The notes under the pieces were generated by a model, which had not been told where the DNA came from, did not search any database, and saw only the letters and a list, made by a program, of their open reading frames with translations. Positions 24,721-33,546 of a stretch of 64,000 nt of DNA are shown one piece after another. A program made the translations under genes and the position numbers. Source of the DNA: Halorussus salinus (lineage in GTDB: Archaea; Halobacteriota; Halobacteria; Halobacteriales; Haladaptataceae); the NCBI RefSeq assembly GCF_004765815.2, contig NZ_SBIS02000011.1:1-64000 (forward strand). Direction: 5' to 3'. Position 1 is the stretch's first letter, and every line of letters begins with the position of its first letter.

Positions 24721-26550
24721 GTGACCCGCGAGGAGGCCGGAGCCGAGGACGGGAGCGCCTCCGTGCGTCCTTCCGCCCGGCGCGAGCGCGCCGGACCGAC
24801 CCGGTGGCTCGAACGCCACGCCATCGGCCTCCTCGGAGCCGCGACCGTCGTCGTCCTCGCGGTCGTGTTCTACTACCCGGTCCTGACGGTCTTCGCCGAC
24901 GCGGTGCGGGTCGGCGGCGAGTGGACCGGCGAAGTCGTCGGCGAGGTCCTCACCGACCCCTTCTACTTCGGTCTCCTCGCGCCCATCTTCGGCGGCGAGT
25001 TCGGCGCGGTCGGCGAAGTCGCCGCGGAGTCGCCGCTCGGCCTGTTCGGGTTCACCGCGTATCAGGCGCTCCTCTCGACGGTCGCCAGCGTCGCGCTCGG
25101 CCTGCCGGGAGCCTACGTCCTCTCCCGGTACGAGTTCCCCGGCAGGCGGACGCTCCGGTCGCTGACCATCCTCCCGTTCGTGATGCCCTCCATCATGGTC
25201 GCCATCGGCTTCGTGGCGTTCTTCGGGACGAACGGGCCGCTGAACGACCTGCTCGCGCTCGTCGGTCTCGGTCCGGTGAACCTCCTCTTTACTCTGGAGG
25301 CCATCGTCGTCGCCCACGCCTTCTACAACGCGCCACTGGTCGCGCGAGTCACGACCGCGGCGTGGGAGAGCGTGGACGCCCGGATGGTCGAGACCGCCCG
25401 GTCGCTCGGCGCGAACCCGTGGTACGCGTTCCGCACCGTGCTTGCGCCCCAACTCCTGCCCGCGGTGTTGACCGGCGCGCTCCTCACGTTCGTCTTCACG
25501 TTCATGTCGTTCCCCATCGTCCTCGCGCTGGGCGGGTTCCAACTCGCCACGGTCGAGGTGTGGGTCTACTCGCTGGTGCAGGAACTCGAATACGCCGAGG
25601 CCGCCACCCTCGCGGTGGCCGAGACGGTGGTCTCGCTCGCGCTGACCTACGCCTACCTCCGGTACGAGGCTCGCCAGTCGGGGGGCGGTCGGGCCGCGAA
25701 CCCGCCGCCGAGGAAGCGTCTCGTGCCGGACTCGCCCTCGCCGCTCGACGCGCTCGAACGCCTCGGCGTCGCGGCCTACGCCGTCGTGGTCGCGGTGGTC
25801 TTCGTCGGTCCCATCGCCAGCATGGTCGCCGAGAGCGTGACCGGTCCCTCCGGGTTCACGCTCCAGTACTACGAGTTTCTGGTCCGGCGGCAGGTCGAGG
25901 GTGCGTCGTTCCAGACGAAACCGGGGGTCGCGGTCCGCAACTCCGTGCTGTTCGGCGTGGCGACCCTGCTGGTCGCGCTCCCGATGGGCGTGACCGTCTC
26001 GGTGCTGACCGCCCGCGGGGGCAGGAAAACCAGACTCGCCGACGCGGCCGCGATGGCTCCGCTCGCGGTCAGCGGCGTCGTCGTCGGTCTCGGGATGCTC
26101 CGCGGGTTGGTCTTCGGCGTCGAGGTGTGGGGCCACCGATTGCAAGTCACCGGACCGGTCGCCATCGTCGCGGCCCACGGCGTCGCGGCCTACCCCTTCG
26201 TGGTCCGGAACGTCGCGCCGCTGTTGGGCGGCGTGGACCGGTCGGTCGTAGAGTCGGCCCGCGCGCTCGGCGCGACTCGGGTCCGGGCGTTGCTGGACGT
26301 GGAACTCCCGCTCGTGGCGTCGGGGGTCGCCGCCGGGGCCGCGTTCGCGTTCGCCATCTCCATCGGCGAGTTCGATTCGACGGTGATTTTGGCGACGGGG
26401 AGCAGTAGTTACACCATGCCAGTCGCCGTCGAGCGCTACATCGGCAACCGGACGCTCGGGCCAGCGACCGCGATGGGGACGGTCCTCTTGTTCGTCACGA
26501 GTCTGAGTTTCGTCGTCGTAGACCGTCTCGGAGGGAGGTGGGAAGTATGA
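24721..26550 (+). CDS. thiP: ABC transporter permease, fused two-domain (ThiP-like)
   Basis: The 609-aa protein has about 12 helices in two homologous halves, each with a BPD_transp_1 domain and EAA loop: ARMVETARSLGANPWYAFRTV in the first half and SVVESARALGATRVRALLDV in the second. The fused layout is that of ThiP and iron (FbpB) permeases. GTG 24721 follows the thiB stop by one base. Residues 320-345 form a charged linker between halves. It works with the ATPase at 26547. Confidence 0.88.
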   Translation: MTREEAGAEDGSASVRPSARRERAGPTRWLERHAIGLLGAATVVVLAVVFYYPVLTVFADAVRVGGEWTGEVVGEVLTDPFYFGLLAPIFGGEFGAVGEVAAESPLGLFGFTAYQALLSTVASVALGLPGAYVLSRYEFPGRRTLRSLTILPFVMPSIMVAIGFVAFFGTNGPLNDLLALVGLGPVNLLFTLEAIVVAHAFYNAPLVARVTTAAWESVDARMVETARSLGANPWYAFRTVLAPQLLPAVLTGALLTFVFTFMSFPIVLALGGFQLATVEVWVYSLVQELEYAEAATLAVAETVVSLALTYAYLRYEARQSGGGRAANPPPRKRLVPDSPSPLDALERLGVAAYAVVVAVVFVGPIASMVAESVTGPSGFTLQYYEFLVRRQVEGASFQTKPGVAVRNSVLFGVATLLVALPMGVTVSVLTARGGRKTRLADAAAMAPLAVSGVVVGLGMLRGLVFGVEVWGHRLQVTGPVAIVAAHGVAAYPFVVRNVAPLLGGVDRSVVESARALGATRVRALLDVELPLVASGVAAGAAFAFAISIGEFDSTVILATGSSSYTMPVAVERYIGNRTLGPATAMGTVLLFVTSLSFVVVDRLGGRWEV

Positions 26551-27611
26551 CGAGCATTCACCTGCGCAATCTCTCGAAATCTTTCGACGGCGTGGACGCA
26601 CTGCAAGACGTGAGCCTCGACGTGGCGGACGGCGAGTTCTTCACGCTGGTCGGTCCCTCCGGGTGTGGCAAGACGACGACCCTGCGCGCCATCGCGGGGT
26701 TCGAGTCGCCCGACGAGGGCGCGGTCCGATTCGGCGAGACGGAGATGTCGGGCGTTCCCCCCGAGGAGCGCGACGTGGGTATCGTCTTCCAGAACTACGC
26801 GTTGTTCTCGCACATGACGGTCGGCGAGAACGTGGCCTACGGGCTTCGGTTCCGGGACGCGCCCGGCGGGCAGTCCGACGACGAGCGCGTCGCGGGCCTG
26901 CTCGAACTCGTAGATTTGCCCGGATTTCAGGACCGCAACCCCGACGAGTTGTCGGGCGGTCAGCGCCAGCGCGTCGCGTTGGCGCGGGCGCTCGCGCCCG
27001 GCCCGAACGTACTCCTGCTGGACGAACCGATGAGCGCGCTCGACGCGCGCCTCCGTCAAGACCTCCGGACGCAGGTCAAGCGAATCCAGTCGGAACTGAG
27101 CATCACGACGGTCTACGTCACTCACGACCAAGAGGAGGCCCTCGCGGTCTCCGACAGGGTGGCCGTGATGAACGAGGGCGTGGTCGAGCAGGTCGGCACG
27201 CCCGAGGAGGTCTACCGCCGCCCGGACACCCGCTTCGTCGCGGAGTTCCTCGGCGAGAACAACGTCTTCGCGGGCGAGGTCGAGGGCGACGCGGCGTGGG
27301 TCGGCGGGACGCCCTTCCGCCTGTCGGGCCTCGACGCGCCGGAGGGGAGCGAGGTCGTCTTCTGCGTCCGCCCGGAGAAGTTGACCCGCGGCCCGAGCGA
27401 GAACGCCTTCGAGGCGACCGTCGAGACGGTCGAGTTCCTCGGCGAGTCGTTCCGCGCGCACCTCGACTGGGAGGGCCGGGACGTGACGCTCCGGGCCGAC
27501 GAGCGCCCGACCGACGAGCGCCTGCGGGTCGGGTTCGACCCCGACGACGCCCACGTCGTCTCCCCGAGCGCCCAGCGAGAGCGCGAGGTCGCCGACGGGG
27601 ACCTCGCCTGA
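26547..27611 (+). CDS. ABC transporter ATP-binding protein for the thiamine-type importer
   Basis: The 354-aa ATPase has Walker A GPSGCGKTT, Q-loop FQNYALFSHMTV, signature LSGGQRQRVALARAL, Walker B VLLLDEP and H-loop THDQEEAL. A C-terminal TOBE-like region (about 240-354) follows. Length and TOBE domain are closer to the PotA/MalK/FbpC type than to short bacterial ThiQ. ATG 26547 overlaps the permease stop (ATGA), so the three genes form one translationally coupled operon. Confidence 0.92.
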   Translation: MTSIHLRNLSKSFDGVDALQDVSLDVADGEFFTLVGPSGCGKTTTLRAIAGFESPDEGAVRFGETEMSGVPPEERDVGIVFQNYALFSHMTVGENVAYGLRFRDAPGGQSDDERVAGLLELVDLPGFQDRNPDELSGGQRQRVALARALAPGPNVLLLDEPMSALDARLRQDLRTQVKRIQSELSITTVYVTHDQEEALAVSDRVAVMNEGVVEQVGTPEEVYRRPDTRFVAEFLGENNVFAGEVEGDAAWVGGTPFRLSGLDAPEGSEVVFCVRPEKLTRGPSENAFEATVETVEFLGESFRAHLDWEGRDVTLRADERPTDERLRVGFDPDDAHVVSPSAQREREVADGDLA

Positions 27612-27721
27612 CCTCCCCCGACCGGCCGCCTCGCGGGAACCCCGTAGCCGCGTCGAGACCTCTCGGATTCGAGTCCGGCGATAATGTTAGAATTCAAGAC
27701 AATATCCGTCTCAGTCATAGA

Positions 27722-27731
27722 CTTTTAGATA
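27722..27731 (+). promoter_or_regulatory. TATA box of the soluble MCP-like gene
   Basis: CTTTTAGATA lies about 27 bases upstream of GTG 27754, in an AT-rich stretch (27676-27732). It supports leaderless transcription from GTG. Confidence 0.55.
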
Positions 27732-27753
27732 CGTCGCCCGAACTGGTCGTACC

Positions 27754-28737
27754 GTGACCGATCAAGGCGACCGCCCAGTAGACGACTCGACCGACGCAGG
27801 GGACCTCGAACACGAGGACGACGTGACCTTAGAGACGGAGGTCGAAGAGATAGAACAGACCGTGCGAGCAGACGCCGACTACGACCGGGAGGCGGCCAGC
27901 GAGATACAAGCGTCGCTCGCGGAACTGCAGGACTCCTCGGAGAGCATCGCCGAGCGGACCCGAGAGATTACCACGCTCGCTCACGAGCAGTCCGAAGGGA
28001 TGTCGCAGGTCTCCGAGGAGGTCTCGGACCTGAGCGCCGCGGTCCAAGAGATAGCCTCGTCGTCGGAGGAGGTGGCGACCGCCAGCGAGGAAGCCTACCG
28101 ACAGGCCGAGCAGGGCCAAGAGGCCGCCGCCGAGGCGGGCGAGACGATGACCGAGATACAGACCGCCGCCGAGAGCGTGACTCGGGACGTTCAGACGATA
28201 CGCGAGAGCGTCGAGGAGATAGACGAGATCATCGAGGTCATCAACGATATCGCCGAGCAGACCAACCTGCTGGCGCTCAACGCCAACATCGAGGCCGCCC
28301 GCGCGAACGAGGGCGGCGACGGCTTCGGGGTCGTGGCCGACGAGATCAAAGCACTCGCGGCGGAGTCTCAGACGCAGGCCGACGAAATCGAGCAGAAAGT
28401 CGGTCGGATTCAGGAGAACACCGAGAACGCCGTCGAGAGCCTCGAAGAGAGCAACTCGCGCATCGAAACGGGAATCGAAACGGTCGAGTCCGCGGTCGGG
28501 AGCCTCGACGAGATCGCCGACTCCGTAGAGGAGGTCAATCAGGGTATCGAGGAAGTGGCGTCCGCGACCGACCAGCAGGCCGCCAGCACCGAGGAGGTCG
28601 CGGCTATGGTCGATCAGACGACCGGCAACGCCGAGAACATCGCCGAGCGAACCGACAGCATCGCCGTCCAACTCGACGACCAGACCGACCAGATATCCGA
28701 CATCAACCGACAGGTTGACGACCTCGTCGAGGATTGA
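27754..28737 (+). CDS. Soluble methyl-accepting chemotaxis-like protein without sensor domain
   Basis: The 327-aa protein is a long coiled coil with the conserved MCP hairpin tip (IAEQTNLLALNANIEAARA, about 168-187) and GFGVVADEIKALAAES. It should bind CheW/CheA. No membrane helix, HAMP, PAS or globin domain is present; the first 45 residues are acidic and unstructured. Glu/Gln pairs in both arms could serve as methylation sites. Haloarchaeal cytoplasmic transducers usually have a sensor domain, so this is a minimal form. No other chemotaxis gene is nearby. Confidence 0.88.
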   Translation: MTDQGDRPVDDSTDAGDLEHEDDVTLETEVEEIEQTVRADADYDREAASEIQASLAELQDSSESIAERTREITTLAHEQSEGMSQVSEEVSDLSAAVQEIASSSEEVATASEEAYRQAEQGQEAAAEAGETMTEIQTAAESVTRDVQTIRESVEEIDEIIEVINDIAEQTNLLALNANIEAARANEGGDGFGVVADEIKALAAESQTQADEIEQKVGRIQENTENAVESLEESNSRIETGIETVESAVGSLDEIADSVEEVNQGIEEVASATDQQAASTEEVAAMVDQTTGNAENIAERTDSIAVQLDDQTDQISDINRQVDDLVED

Positions 28738-28765
28738 CCCTCGATTCGACGCCAGTGCGGACTCG

Positions 28766-28990
28766 CTACGCGCTCTCGTCGGGAAAGCAGTTCGCACAGT
28801 CGTCGTAGAGGACGGTCTGGCTCGCCGAGAGCCGTCGCCACTCGGCCTCCTCGCGGGCGAGGAACGCCCGACAGGCTGGCTCGTCGCCGGACTCGTCCGG
28901 CCGGTGGCGCTTCTTCGTCGTCGCGGTCGGACTGACGAGGTACGCTCGGGATTCGCGGTCGGATTCGGCGGTCGGTCGGCCCGCGCTCAT
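28766..28990 (-). CDS. Small protein with clustered cysteines, 74 aa
   Basis: ATG 28988-28990 overlaps the stop of the upstream 56-aa gene (ATGA), which supports translation. Three Cys lie in the second half (EPACRAF, DDCANCF). CANC could be half of a metal site. No family recognised. It ends close to the convergent MCP gene. Confidence 0.55.
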   Translation of the reverse strand: MSAGRPTAESDRESRAYLVSPTATTKKRHRPDESGDEPACRAFLAREEAEWRRLSASQTVLYDDCANCFPDESA

Positions 28991-29157
28991 CGCCACTCCT
29001 CCAACGCGACGGTACTCGACTCGGCGGCGTTGACCCACTCGTGAGTGGCGCGGGGGTTGTAGAAGACCAGTTCCGGGTCGCCGTCGCTGGCGGTCCGGAG
29101 GTAGGTCTCGATTCGGACGTGCGTTTCGTCTTCGGTCGGGGTGGCGTCTGTTTTCAT
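28987..29157 (-). CDS. Small conserved-looking haloarchaeal protein, 56 aa
   Basis: ATG 29155-29157 is preceded by a good Shine-Dalgarno (GGAGG about 9 bases upstream), unusual in this mostly leaderless genome. A TATA-like GTTTAACC stands further upstream near 29203. The product has VRIETYLRTASDGDPELVFY then ATHEWVNAAESSTVALEEW. The strand-plus-WxxA pattern recalls small haloarchaeal DUF7331-type proteins, from memory and uncertain. It is co-transcribed with the 74-aa gene. Confidence 0.55.
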   Translation of the reverse strand: MKTDATPTEDETHVRIETYLRTASDGDPELVFYNPRATHEWVNAAESSTVALEEWR

Positions 29158-29287
29158 CTGGATGCCTCCCGTGAGGATGTTCGAGTAGGTGGCTCAGGGG
29201 GTTAAACGCGAGCCAAGGGCGCAGTGAAAGTGAAACTGACTCGTCCGTAACCGTCTCGGCACAGCAGAACAGCGAAGCAGGCAGTCT

Positions 29288-29431
29288 TTACTCCTCTACG
29301 CCCCACTCGTCGTGGTCGGCCGTGGCGTCGGTGTCCTCGTCGCCCTCGTAGCCGTCGAAGTCGGCGAACGTGCGTCGTCGCTCGTCGTCGCAGTCGTCAC
29401 TCCGTTGCTCGTCGTCGCAGTCGTCACTCAT
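29288..29431 (-). CDS. Small acidic protein with duplicated N terminus, 47 aa
   Basis: The ATG at 29429-29431 overlaps the helicase 3' end by 8 bases in another frame. The first 18 residues contain a tandem duplication of SDDCDDE(Q/R)R encoded by a 27-bp DNA repeat. The rest is very acidic and ends HDEWGVEE. Overlap with the helicase suggests co-translation. Function unknown. Confidence 0.45.
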   Translation of the reverse strand: MSDDCDDEQRSDDCDDERRRTFADFDGYEGDEDTDATADHDEWGVEE

Positions 29432-31814
29432 CGGTTTCCTCCCGACCCCGCCAGAACCGCTCTAACCCGAGCGAGAGCATGTCCGGACTCACGGGCTGGA
29501 ACTCGTCGCGCTCGGTGTCTGGGAAGTACTTCCGCACGCTGTCCCACGAGTCTCGGGCGTAGCGCGAATCCACGAGGACGCGGACGCCGACCTCCTCCGG
29601 CCCGCGAATCACGCGCCCGAGGGCTTGGCGGGCCTTCCGGACCGCCGGGACCGTCAGCGCGTACTCGAAGCCGTCGCCGAACTCGCGCTCGTAGGCGGTC
29701 CTGACCGCTTTGGTCCGGGGACTCGCGGTGTTGATGATGGGGACGCCACAGACCACCGCGGCGCTGAGTCGGTCGCCCTCGTAATCGACGCCCTCCGTGA
29801 GCGTGCCACGGAGACTGGTCACGAGGACTTTGCCCTCGCCGCCGAAGAACTCGGCTTTCAGGTCTTCGGTCACGTCGTCGGCGCTACTCTCGTCCAGTAG
29901 GACCGGTTTCTCGACCTCGGGATTCTCCCGCAACGTCTCGGCGGCCCACGTCGCCTCGGCGTAGTTGGGCATCCCGACGAGGAGGTTGCCCGGCGTCTCG
30001 GTCGCCACCTCGCGGAGCGCGTCGGCGTACATCCGGCGGGTCTGGGTCTCGTCGTCCGGGCCACCGCGGTTGTCGTAGGTGAACTTCGGCGCGTCCACGG
30101 CGAAGCTCTCGCGGCACTCCTCGGGGAAGTTCAGGCCGTAGGTCCGTTCCACGACCGGGCGGCCCTGTTCGGAATCAAGGTGGTTCAGCCCCGTGACCTC
30201 CTCAAACACGTCCAGCGGTGCGAGGGTCGCGCTCATCAGGACGCCGCCGCCGAACTCCGCGAGTTGCTCGCCGATGGCGTCGCTGGGCACGCAGTTCTGC
30301 ATGGCGAGGCTGGCGTTGTACGCGCGCCGCCACGAGGTGTCGGGTTCCTTCTCGTTCCACGTCCGGTCGAGTTCTATCTCCCGGAAGTAGCGTTCGTGGT
30401 CGTTGCGGTACCACTCGCCGAGGACCCGGCCCGCGGCGGGCGCGGCCCGCTCTTTCTCGTCGTCCTCGGCCTCGTTCAGGATGCGCGCGACGACGGCACC
30501 GACCGCCTCGGCTTTGACCCAGACGCCGTCGTGGTAGCCGGTCTTCTCGGCCCACTCGGAGATTTCGTCCGGCTGTGGCTCGGTGGGGTCTCGAAGCGGA
30601 ATCTCGTCGTCGGGCAGGTCGTGGAGGTTGGACTTCCAGCCCCGGTGTTCGCGTTCGAGGTGGGCCGTGACGCGTCGGTCTAGCTCCTCGCGCAGGTCCC
30701 GGAAGAAGTCACGGGTCGCTTCGAGGTCCGCGAGTTTCACGTCGCTGTCTTCGAGTTCGCCGCGCACGAGGTCGGCGTCCGCGCTGGTGTGGGTCTCCTT
30801 GTCGCCGTCGAACTTGAGCGGTTGGATGACCCGCGTGAGTTCCGACTCGGCGTCCCGCAGGGTCGCGTCGCCCACCGCGTCGCTCACGAGGTCCCTGACG
30901 CGCGGTTCGAGCATGTGGGCCTCGTCGCAGACGACGAACGTCGATTCGTCCAGCAGGGCACCCGTGAATCCGGAGGTCGTCACCGGGTCGAAGGCGTGGT
31001 AGTAGTTGCCGACCACGACCTCGGCGTGGGGCAACATCGCGCCCATCATCGAGTGGGGGCAGGTGCCGTGCTGGACCGACAGCGAGACCAACTCCTCGGG
31101 GTCGATGAGTCCCATTCCGTCGAAGTCGAAGGGGACGGCTTCGACTGGGTCGCCGTCTTCTGGTAGCTCGTCCAAGAACTGCGCGTAGAACGGACAGTAC
31201 TCCACATCGTCGTACTCCGGCATCTCCGGCGGATAGGGCGTCGGCTCGTTCGCGGTTTCGAGGTAGGAGGCGGCGGCTCGACCCTGCGTTCCCGAGTCGG
31301 CCAGTCCGGTCTGCTGGCTCCGAGCGCGCGAAACGAGATTTTGGGCGGTCGTCGGCCCGGCCTCGCCGGTAATCCCGCGGGTGTCCTCCCGCAGGGACTC
31401 ACAGCGCTCGTAGACGTTTTCGTCGTCGATGCCGCCCGCGTTCTCGCGGTTGTACGGGCACACGTCGGCCTTCCCGACGAGCGTGAGGCTGGTCACGGGG
31501 TCCCAGTCGGTCGGGAGGTTCGCGTTGACGGTCCGGAGGTCCTCCTCGAACTGGCGGAGCTGTTGCTTGACGCTGGTCAGGACGACGACACGCTCGTAGT
31601 CGCTCTCCGGGTCGCGCACGAGGTCGATGCCCGCGGTCAGCGCCAGCATCGTCTTGCCGGTCCCACAGGCACCTTCGACCACTGCGAACCCGCCCTCCTC
31701 GGCGGTGTCGATGGCGGTTTCGATGCCGTCCACCTGCTCGTCGTACGGGTCGGCGTGGCCGAACACCTCGCGCCACGAATCGCTTGCGGTCACTGGGCCG
31801 GGGTTGGTCGCCAT
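29424..31814 (-). CDS. XPD/DinG-family ATP-dependent DNA helicase with Fe-S cluster
   Basis: The 796-aa superfamily-2 helicase has Walker A EGACGTGKT, the DEAH box VVCDEAH, and the late motif QALGRVIRGPEEVG. Four spaced Cys between motifs I and II (ADVCPYN, YERCESL, VEYCPFY, HGTCPHS) match the 4Fe-4S domain of XPD/Rad3/DinG 5'-3' helicases used in repair. MATNPGPVT at 31814 was chosen as start because the frame upstream to 31892 lacks ATG. A small acidic gene overlaps the 3' end. Confidence 0.93.
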   Translation of the reverse strand: MATNPGPVTASDSWREVFGHADPYDEQVDGIETAIDTAEEGGFAVVEGACGTGKTMLALTAGIDLVRDPESDYERVVVLTSVKQQLRQFEEDLRTVNANLPTDWDPVTSLTLVGKADVCPYNRENAGGIDDENVYERCESLREDTRGITGEAGPTTAQNLVSRARSQQTGLADSGTQGRAAASYLETANEPTPYPPEMPEYDDVEYCPFYAQFLDELPEDGDPVEAVPFDFDGMGLIDPEELVSLSVQHGTCPHSMMGAMLPHAEVVVGNYYHAFDPVTTSGFTGALLDESTFVVCDEAHMLEPRVRDLVSDAVGDATLRDAESELTRVIQPLKFDGDKETHTSADADLVRGELEDSDVKLADLEATRDFFRDLREELDRRVTAHLEREHRGWKSNLHDLPDDEIPLRDPTEPQPDEISEWAEKTGYHDGVWVKAEAVGAVVARILNEAEDDEKERAAPAAGRVLGEWYRNDHERYFREIELDRTWNEKEPDTSWRRAYNASLAMQNCVPSDAIGEQLAEFGGGVLMSATLAPLDVFEEVTGLNHLDSEQGRPVVERTYGLNFPEECRESFAVDAPKFTYDNRGGPDDETQTRRMYADALREVATETPGNLLVGMPNYAEATWAAETLRENPEVEKPVLLDESSADDVTEDLKAEFFGGEGKVLVTSLRGTLTEGVDYEGDRLSAAVVCGVPIINTASPRTKAVRTAYEREFGDGFEYALTVPAVRKARQALGRVIRGPEEVGVRVLVDSRYARDSWDSVRKYFPDTERDEFQPVSPDMLSLGLERFWRGREETDE

Positions 31815-32374
31815 CGGGTTTGAACGTTTGGAATCCGAGCATCTCGCGTTCGCGGTCGTCAGTCGTCGCGTCGTCGGATACCGACAAGGCAAGTATCGAG
31901 ACTGGTAGAGCTATGCGAAAGAAAGGAACAGATTACTCTAAGAACGACATTTAACTCTCCCAAGTCAGACGCGTGGGGGCGCGGCCTCCGGGCCGCACCC
32001 GTCCGCGCGAGGGACGAGTATCGGAGCGGAACGCAGTGGAGCGAGAAACGCAGTCGGTTGGGGAGGACGTGGCGCGGGGCGGTGCGGTCGTGGTGCTGTG
32101 CGGTCGCGGGGTGGTGCGGTCAACTCCTTGGAGTCGGGAATAGAGGGCTGTGCGGTTACGGTGGGGTCGCAGTGCCGTGCGGTCGCGGAGCGGTGTCGTG
32201 CGGTCGCGGAGCGGTGTCGTGCGGTCGCGGAGCGGTGTCGTGCGGTCGCGGAGCGGTGTCGTGCGGTCGCGGTCTTCTTTTGCTCGACGCCACTCTTCCA
32301 ACGCAACCATCTGACTCCGCAACTGACCCCACTCGAAGCGAGGATTTTTGCCCGATGCCCGTCCACGTACGCAC
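31815..32374. repeat. Intergenic region with 21-bp tandem repeats
   Basis: No supported gene lies in these 560 bases. From 32177 to about 32272 there are four full and one partial copy of a 21-bp unit, GTGCGGTCGCGGAGCGGTGT plus C. Looser GGTGCGGTCGTGGTGCTGTG motifs and an ACTCCTTGGAGT inverted repeat precede them (32058-32150). Because 21 is a multiple of 3, apparent ORFs cross it with peptide repeats, but these lack promoters. Confidence 0.6.
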
Positions 32375-32830
32375 ATGACCGAGCCGCCGCTCGAAGTCGA
32401 GACCGTCCTCGTCCCCGTCGATGGCAGCGACGAGTCGGTCGAAGCCGTCGAGTACGCCGTCGCCGTCGCCGAGCAGTACGAGGCGTCCGTCCACGCGATG
32501 TACGTTCTCGGCGAGGAGCTAGTCCGAGGCATCGAACGCGGGGCCGTCGCCAAGGAGGACGTACTCTCGGACACGGAGACGTTCATGGACGAGATGCGCG
32601 AGGTCGCCGCCGAGTACGACGTGGCCGTCTCGACCTCGAACGCCTACGGCTTCTCGACCACCAGAAAGACCCAGCATCCCGGTAGTGCGGTGTTGGACAC
32701 CGCCGAGGACATCGACGCCGACTTCATCGTGATTCCGCGCGAACCCCTGAGCGGCGAACCCGGCGAAGTGTTGGAGAAGGCCGCCGAGTACGTGCTGTTG
32801 TACGCCAGCCAGCCCGTGCTGTCGGTGTAA
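32375..32830 (+). CDS. Universal stress protein (UspA family), ATP motif degenerate
   Basis: The 151-aa product starts MTEPPLEVETVLVPVDGSD at ATG 32375; a TATA-like GATTTTTGC is 28 bases upstream. The C-terminal nucleotide loop reads IVIPREPLSGEPGEVLEKAA instead of GxxGRxGxxxxxxGS, so classical ATP binding is doubtful, although P-rich variants exist in haloarchaea. Single-gene unit flanked by the repeats at 32177. Confidence 0.87.
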   Translation: MTEPPLEVETVLVPVDGSDESVEAVEYAVAVAEQYEASVHAMYVLGEELVRGIERGAVAKEDVLSDTETFMDEMREVAAEYDVAVSTSNAYGFSTTRKTQHPGSAVLDTAEDIDADFIVIPREPLSGEPGEVLEKAAEYVLLYASQPVLSV

Positions 32831-32855
32831 GCGTCAGTTCGGGTCGAAGGTCGCG

Positions 32856-32981
32856 CTACGCGTTCTCCTCGTCGGTATCGGTGTCGTCTCGCTTACGACG
32901 GACGAACAGCTTCGTCAGTAGTGCCGGGCCTTTGTGGCTTCGTTGACCTAACTCGGACGGTGTCGGTCGCTTCTTCGACAT
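32856..32981 (-). CDS. Small basic protein, 41 aa
   Basis: ATG 32979-32981 lies 29 bases after a strong TATA box (TTTTATAG at 33006-33013), the best evidence that it is expressed. It starts MSKKRPTPSELGQRSHKG, is rich in Lys and Arg (unusual for a halophile) and ends in an acidic tail. A nucleic-acid or ribosome contact is imaginable but unproven. Confidence 0.55.
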   Translation of the reverse strand: MSKKRPTPSELGQRSHKGPALLTKLFVRRKRDDTDTDEENA

Positions 32982-33004
32982 GATTCTCTCTCCGTCGCTT
33001 TCGA

Positions 33005-33418
33005 CTATAAAACTACGGACGCACCGACGGCGACGACGCCGACAACGAAGAGCGTTTGTGTCACAGACAGGAGACGGCTGTTGAATTGAATCTCCGCGGC
33101 GTTTTCGTCTATCCAGCCGCCGAAATTGCACAGCAAATCTCGCTCCCAGTCGTCGCCGTCGTACTGGCGGTCCGCGAGTCGTTCGACGTAGGTCTGGTTC
33201 GGCCCAAGGTAGAGGTCCGACTCGCTGTACGTGAACGTCCCCGCGGCGAGCGCCCCGACCAACGCGATTCCGCCCACACTGGCAAATACGGGGTCGAGTA
33301 CCGCGGCCTCGATTCGCCACGCCGAGAGCAACACTCCGAGGAGAATAACGGTTATCCGCACCGTCCGCACCGCCTTCGTGTCCATGTCGGCCAGCGTCTC
33401 GCGCTGGGCCTCCAACAC
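33005..33418 (-). CDS. Membrane protein with three TM helices, 137 aa
   Basis: The frame begins at GTG 33418; an internal ATG at 33385 is possible. Helices lie at about 19-36, 44-62 and 120-137. Between them is a hydrophilic segment with YLGPNQTYVERLADRQYD. The 3' end overlaps the promoter of the 41-aa gene. Family unknown. Confidence 0.65.
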   Translation of the reverse strand: MLEAQRETLADMDTKAVRTVRITVILLGVLLSAWRIEAAVLDPVFASVGGIALVGALAAGTFTYSESDLYLGPNQTYVERLADRQYDGDDWERDLLCNFGGWIDENAAEIQFNSRLLSVTQTLFVVGVVAVGASVVL

Positions 33419-33546
33419 GGGGCCTTCCGATACGTCACCTCGCGTCGCTCGTCCGCGTCGTGTAGCGCCATCCGGGCCGGAGTTGTCTCGGCTTCGGATT
33501 TAAAATTCGGCCCGAGGAGCGACCGGCGACCGACGTTCGCTCCGAG

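Noticed and set aside
24643-26601. 652-codon minus-strand frame over the ABC permease
   Set aside because: Antisense frame rich in Arg/Glu/Asp/His with no domain; the permease on the plus strand has clear EAA loops and helices.
31399-31887. 162-codon frame overlapping the helicase N terminus
   Set aside because: Off-frame shadow of the helicase, Arg-rich, no motif.
32058-32685. ORFs with repeated GRGAVSC/AVAERCR peptides
   Set aside because: Produced by the 21-bp repeat (divisible by 3) and by antisense reading of the USP gene.
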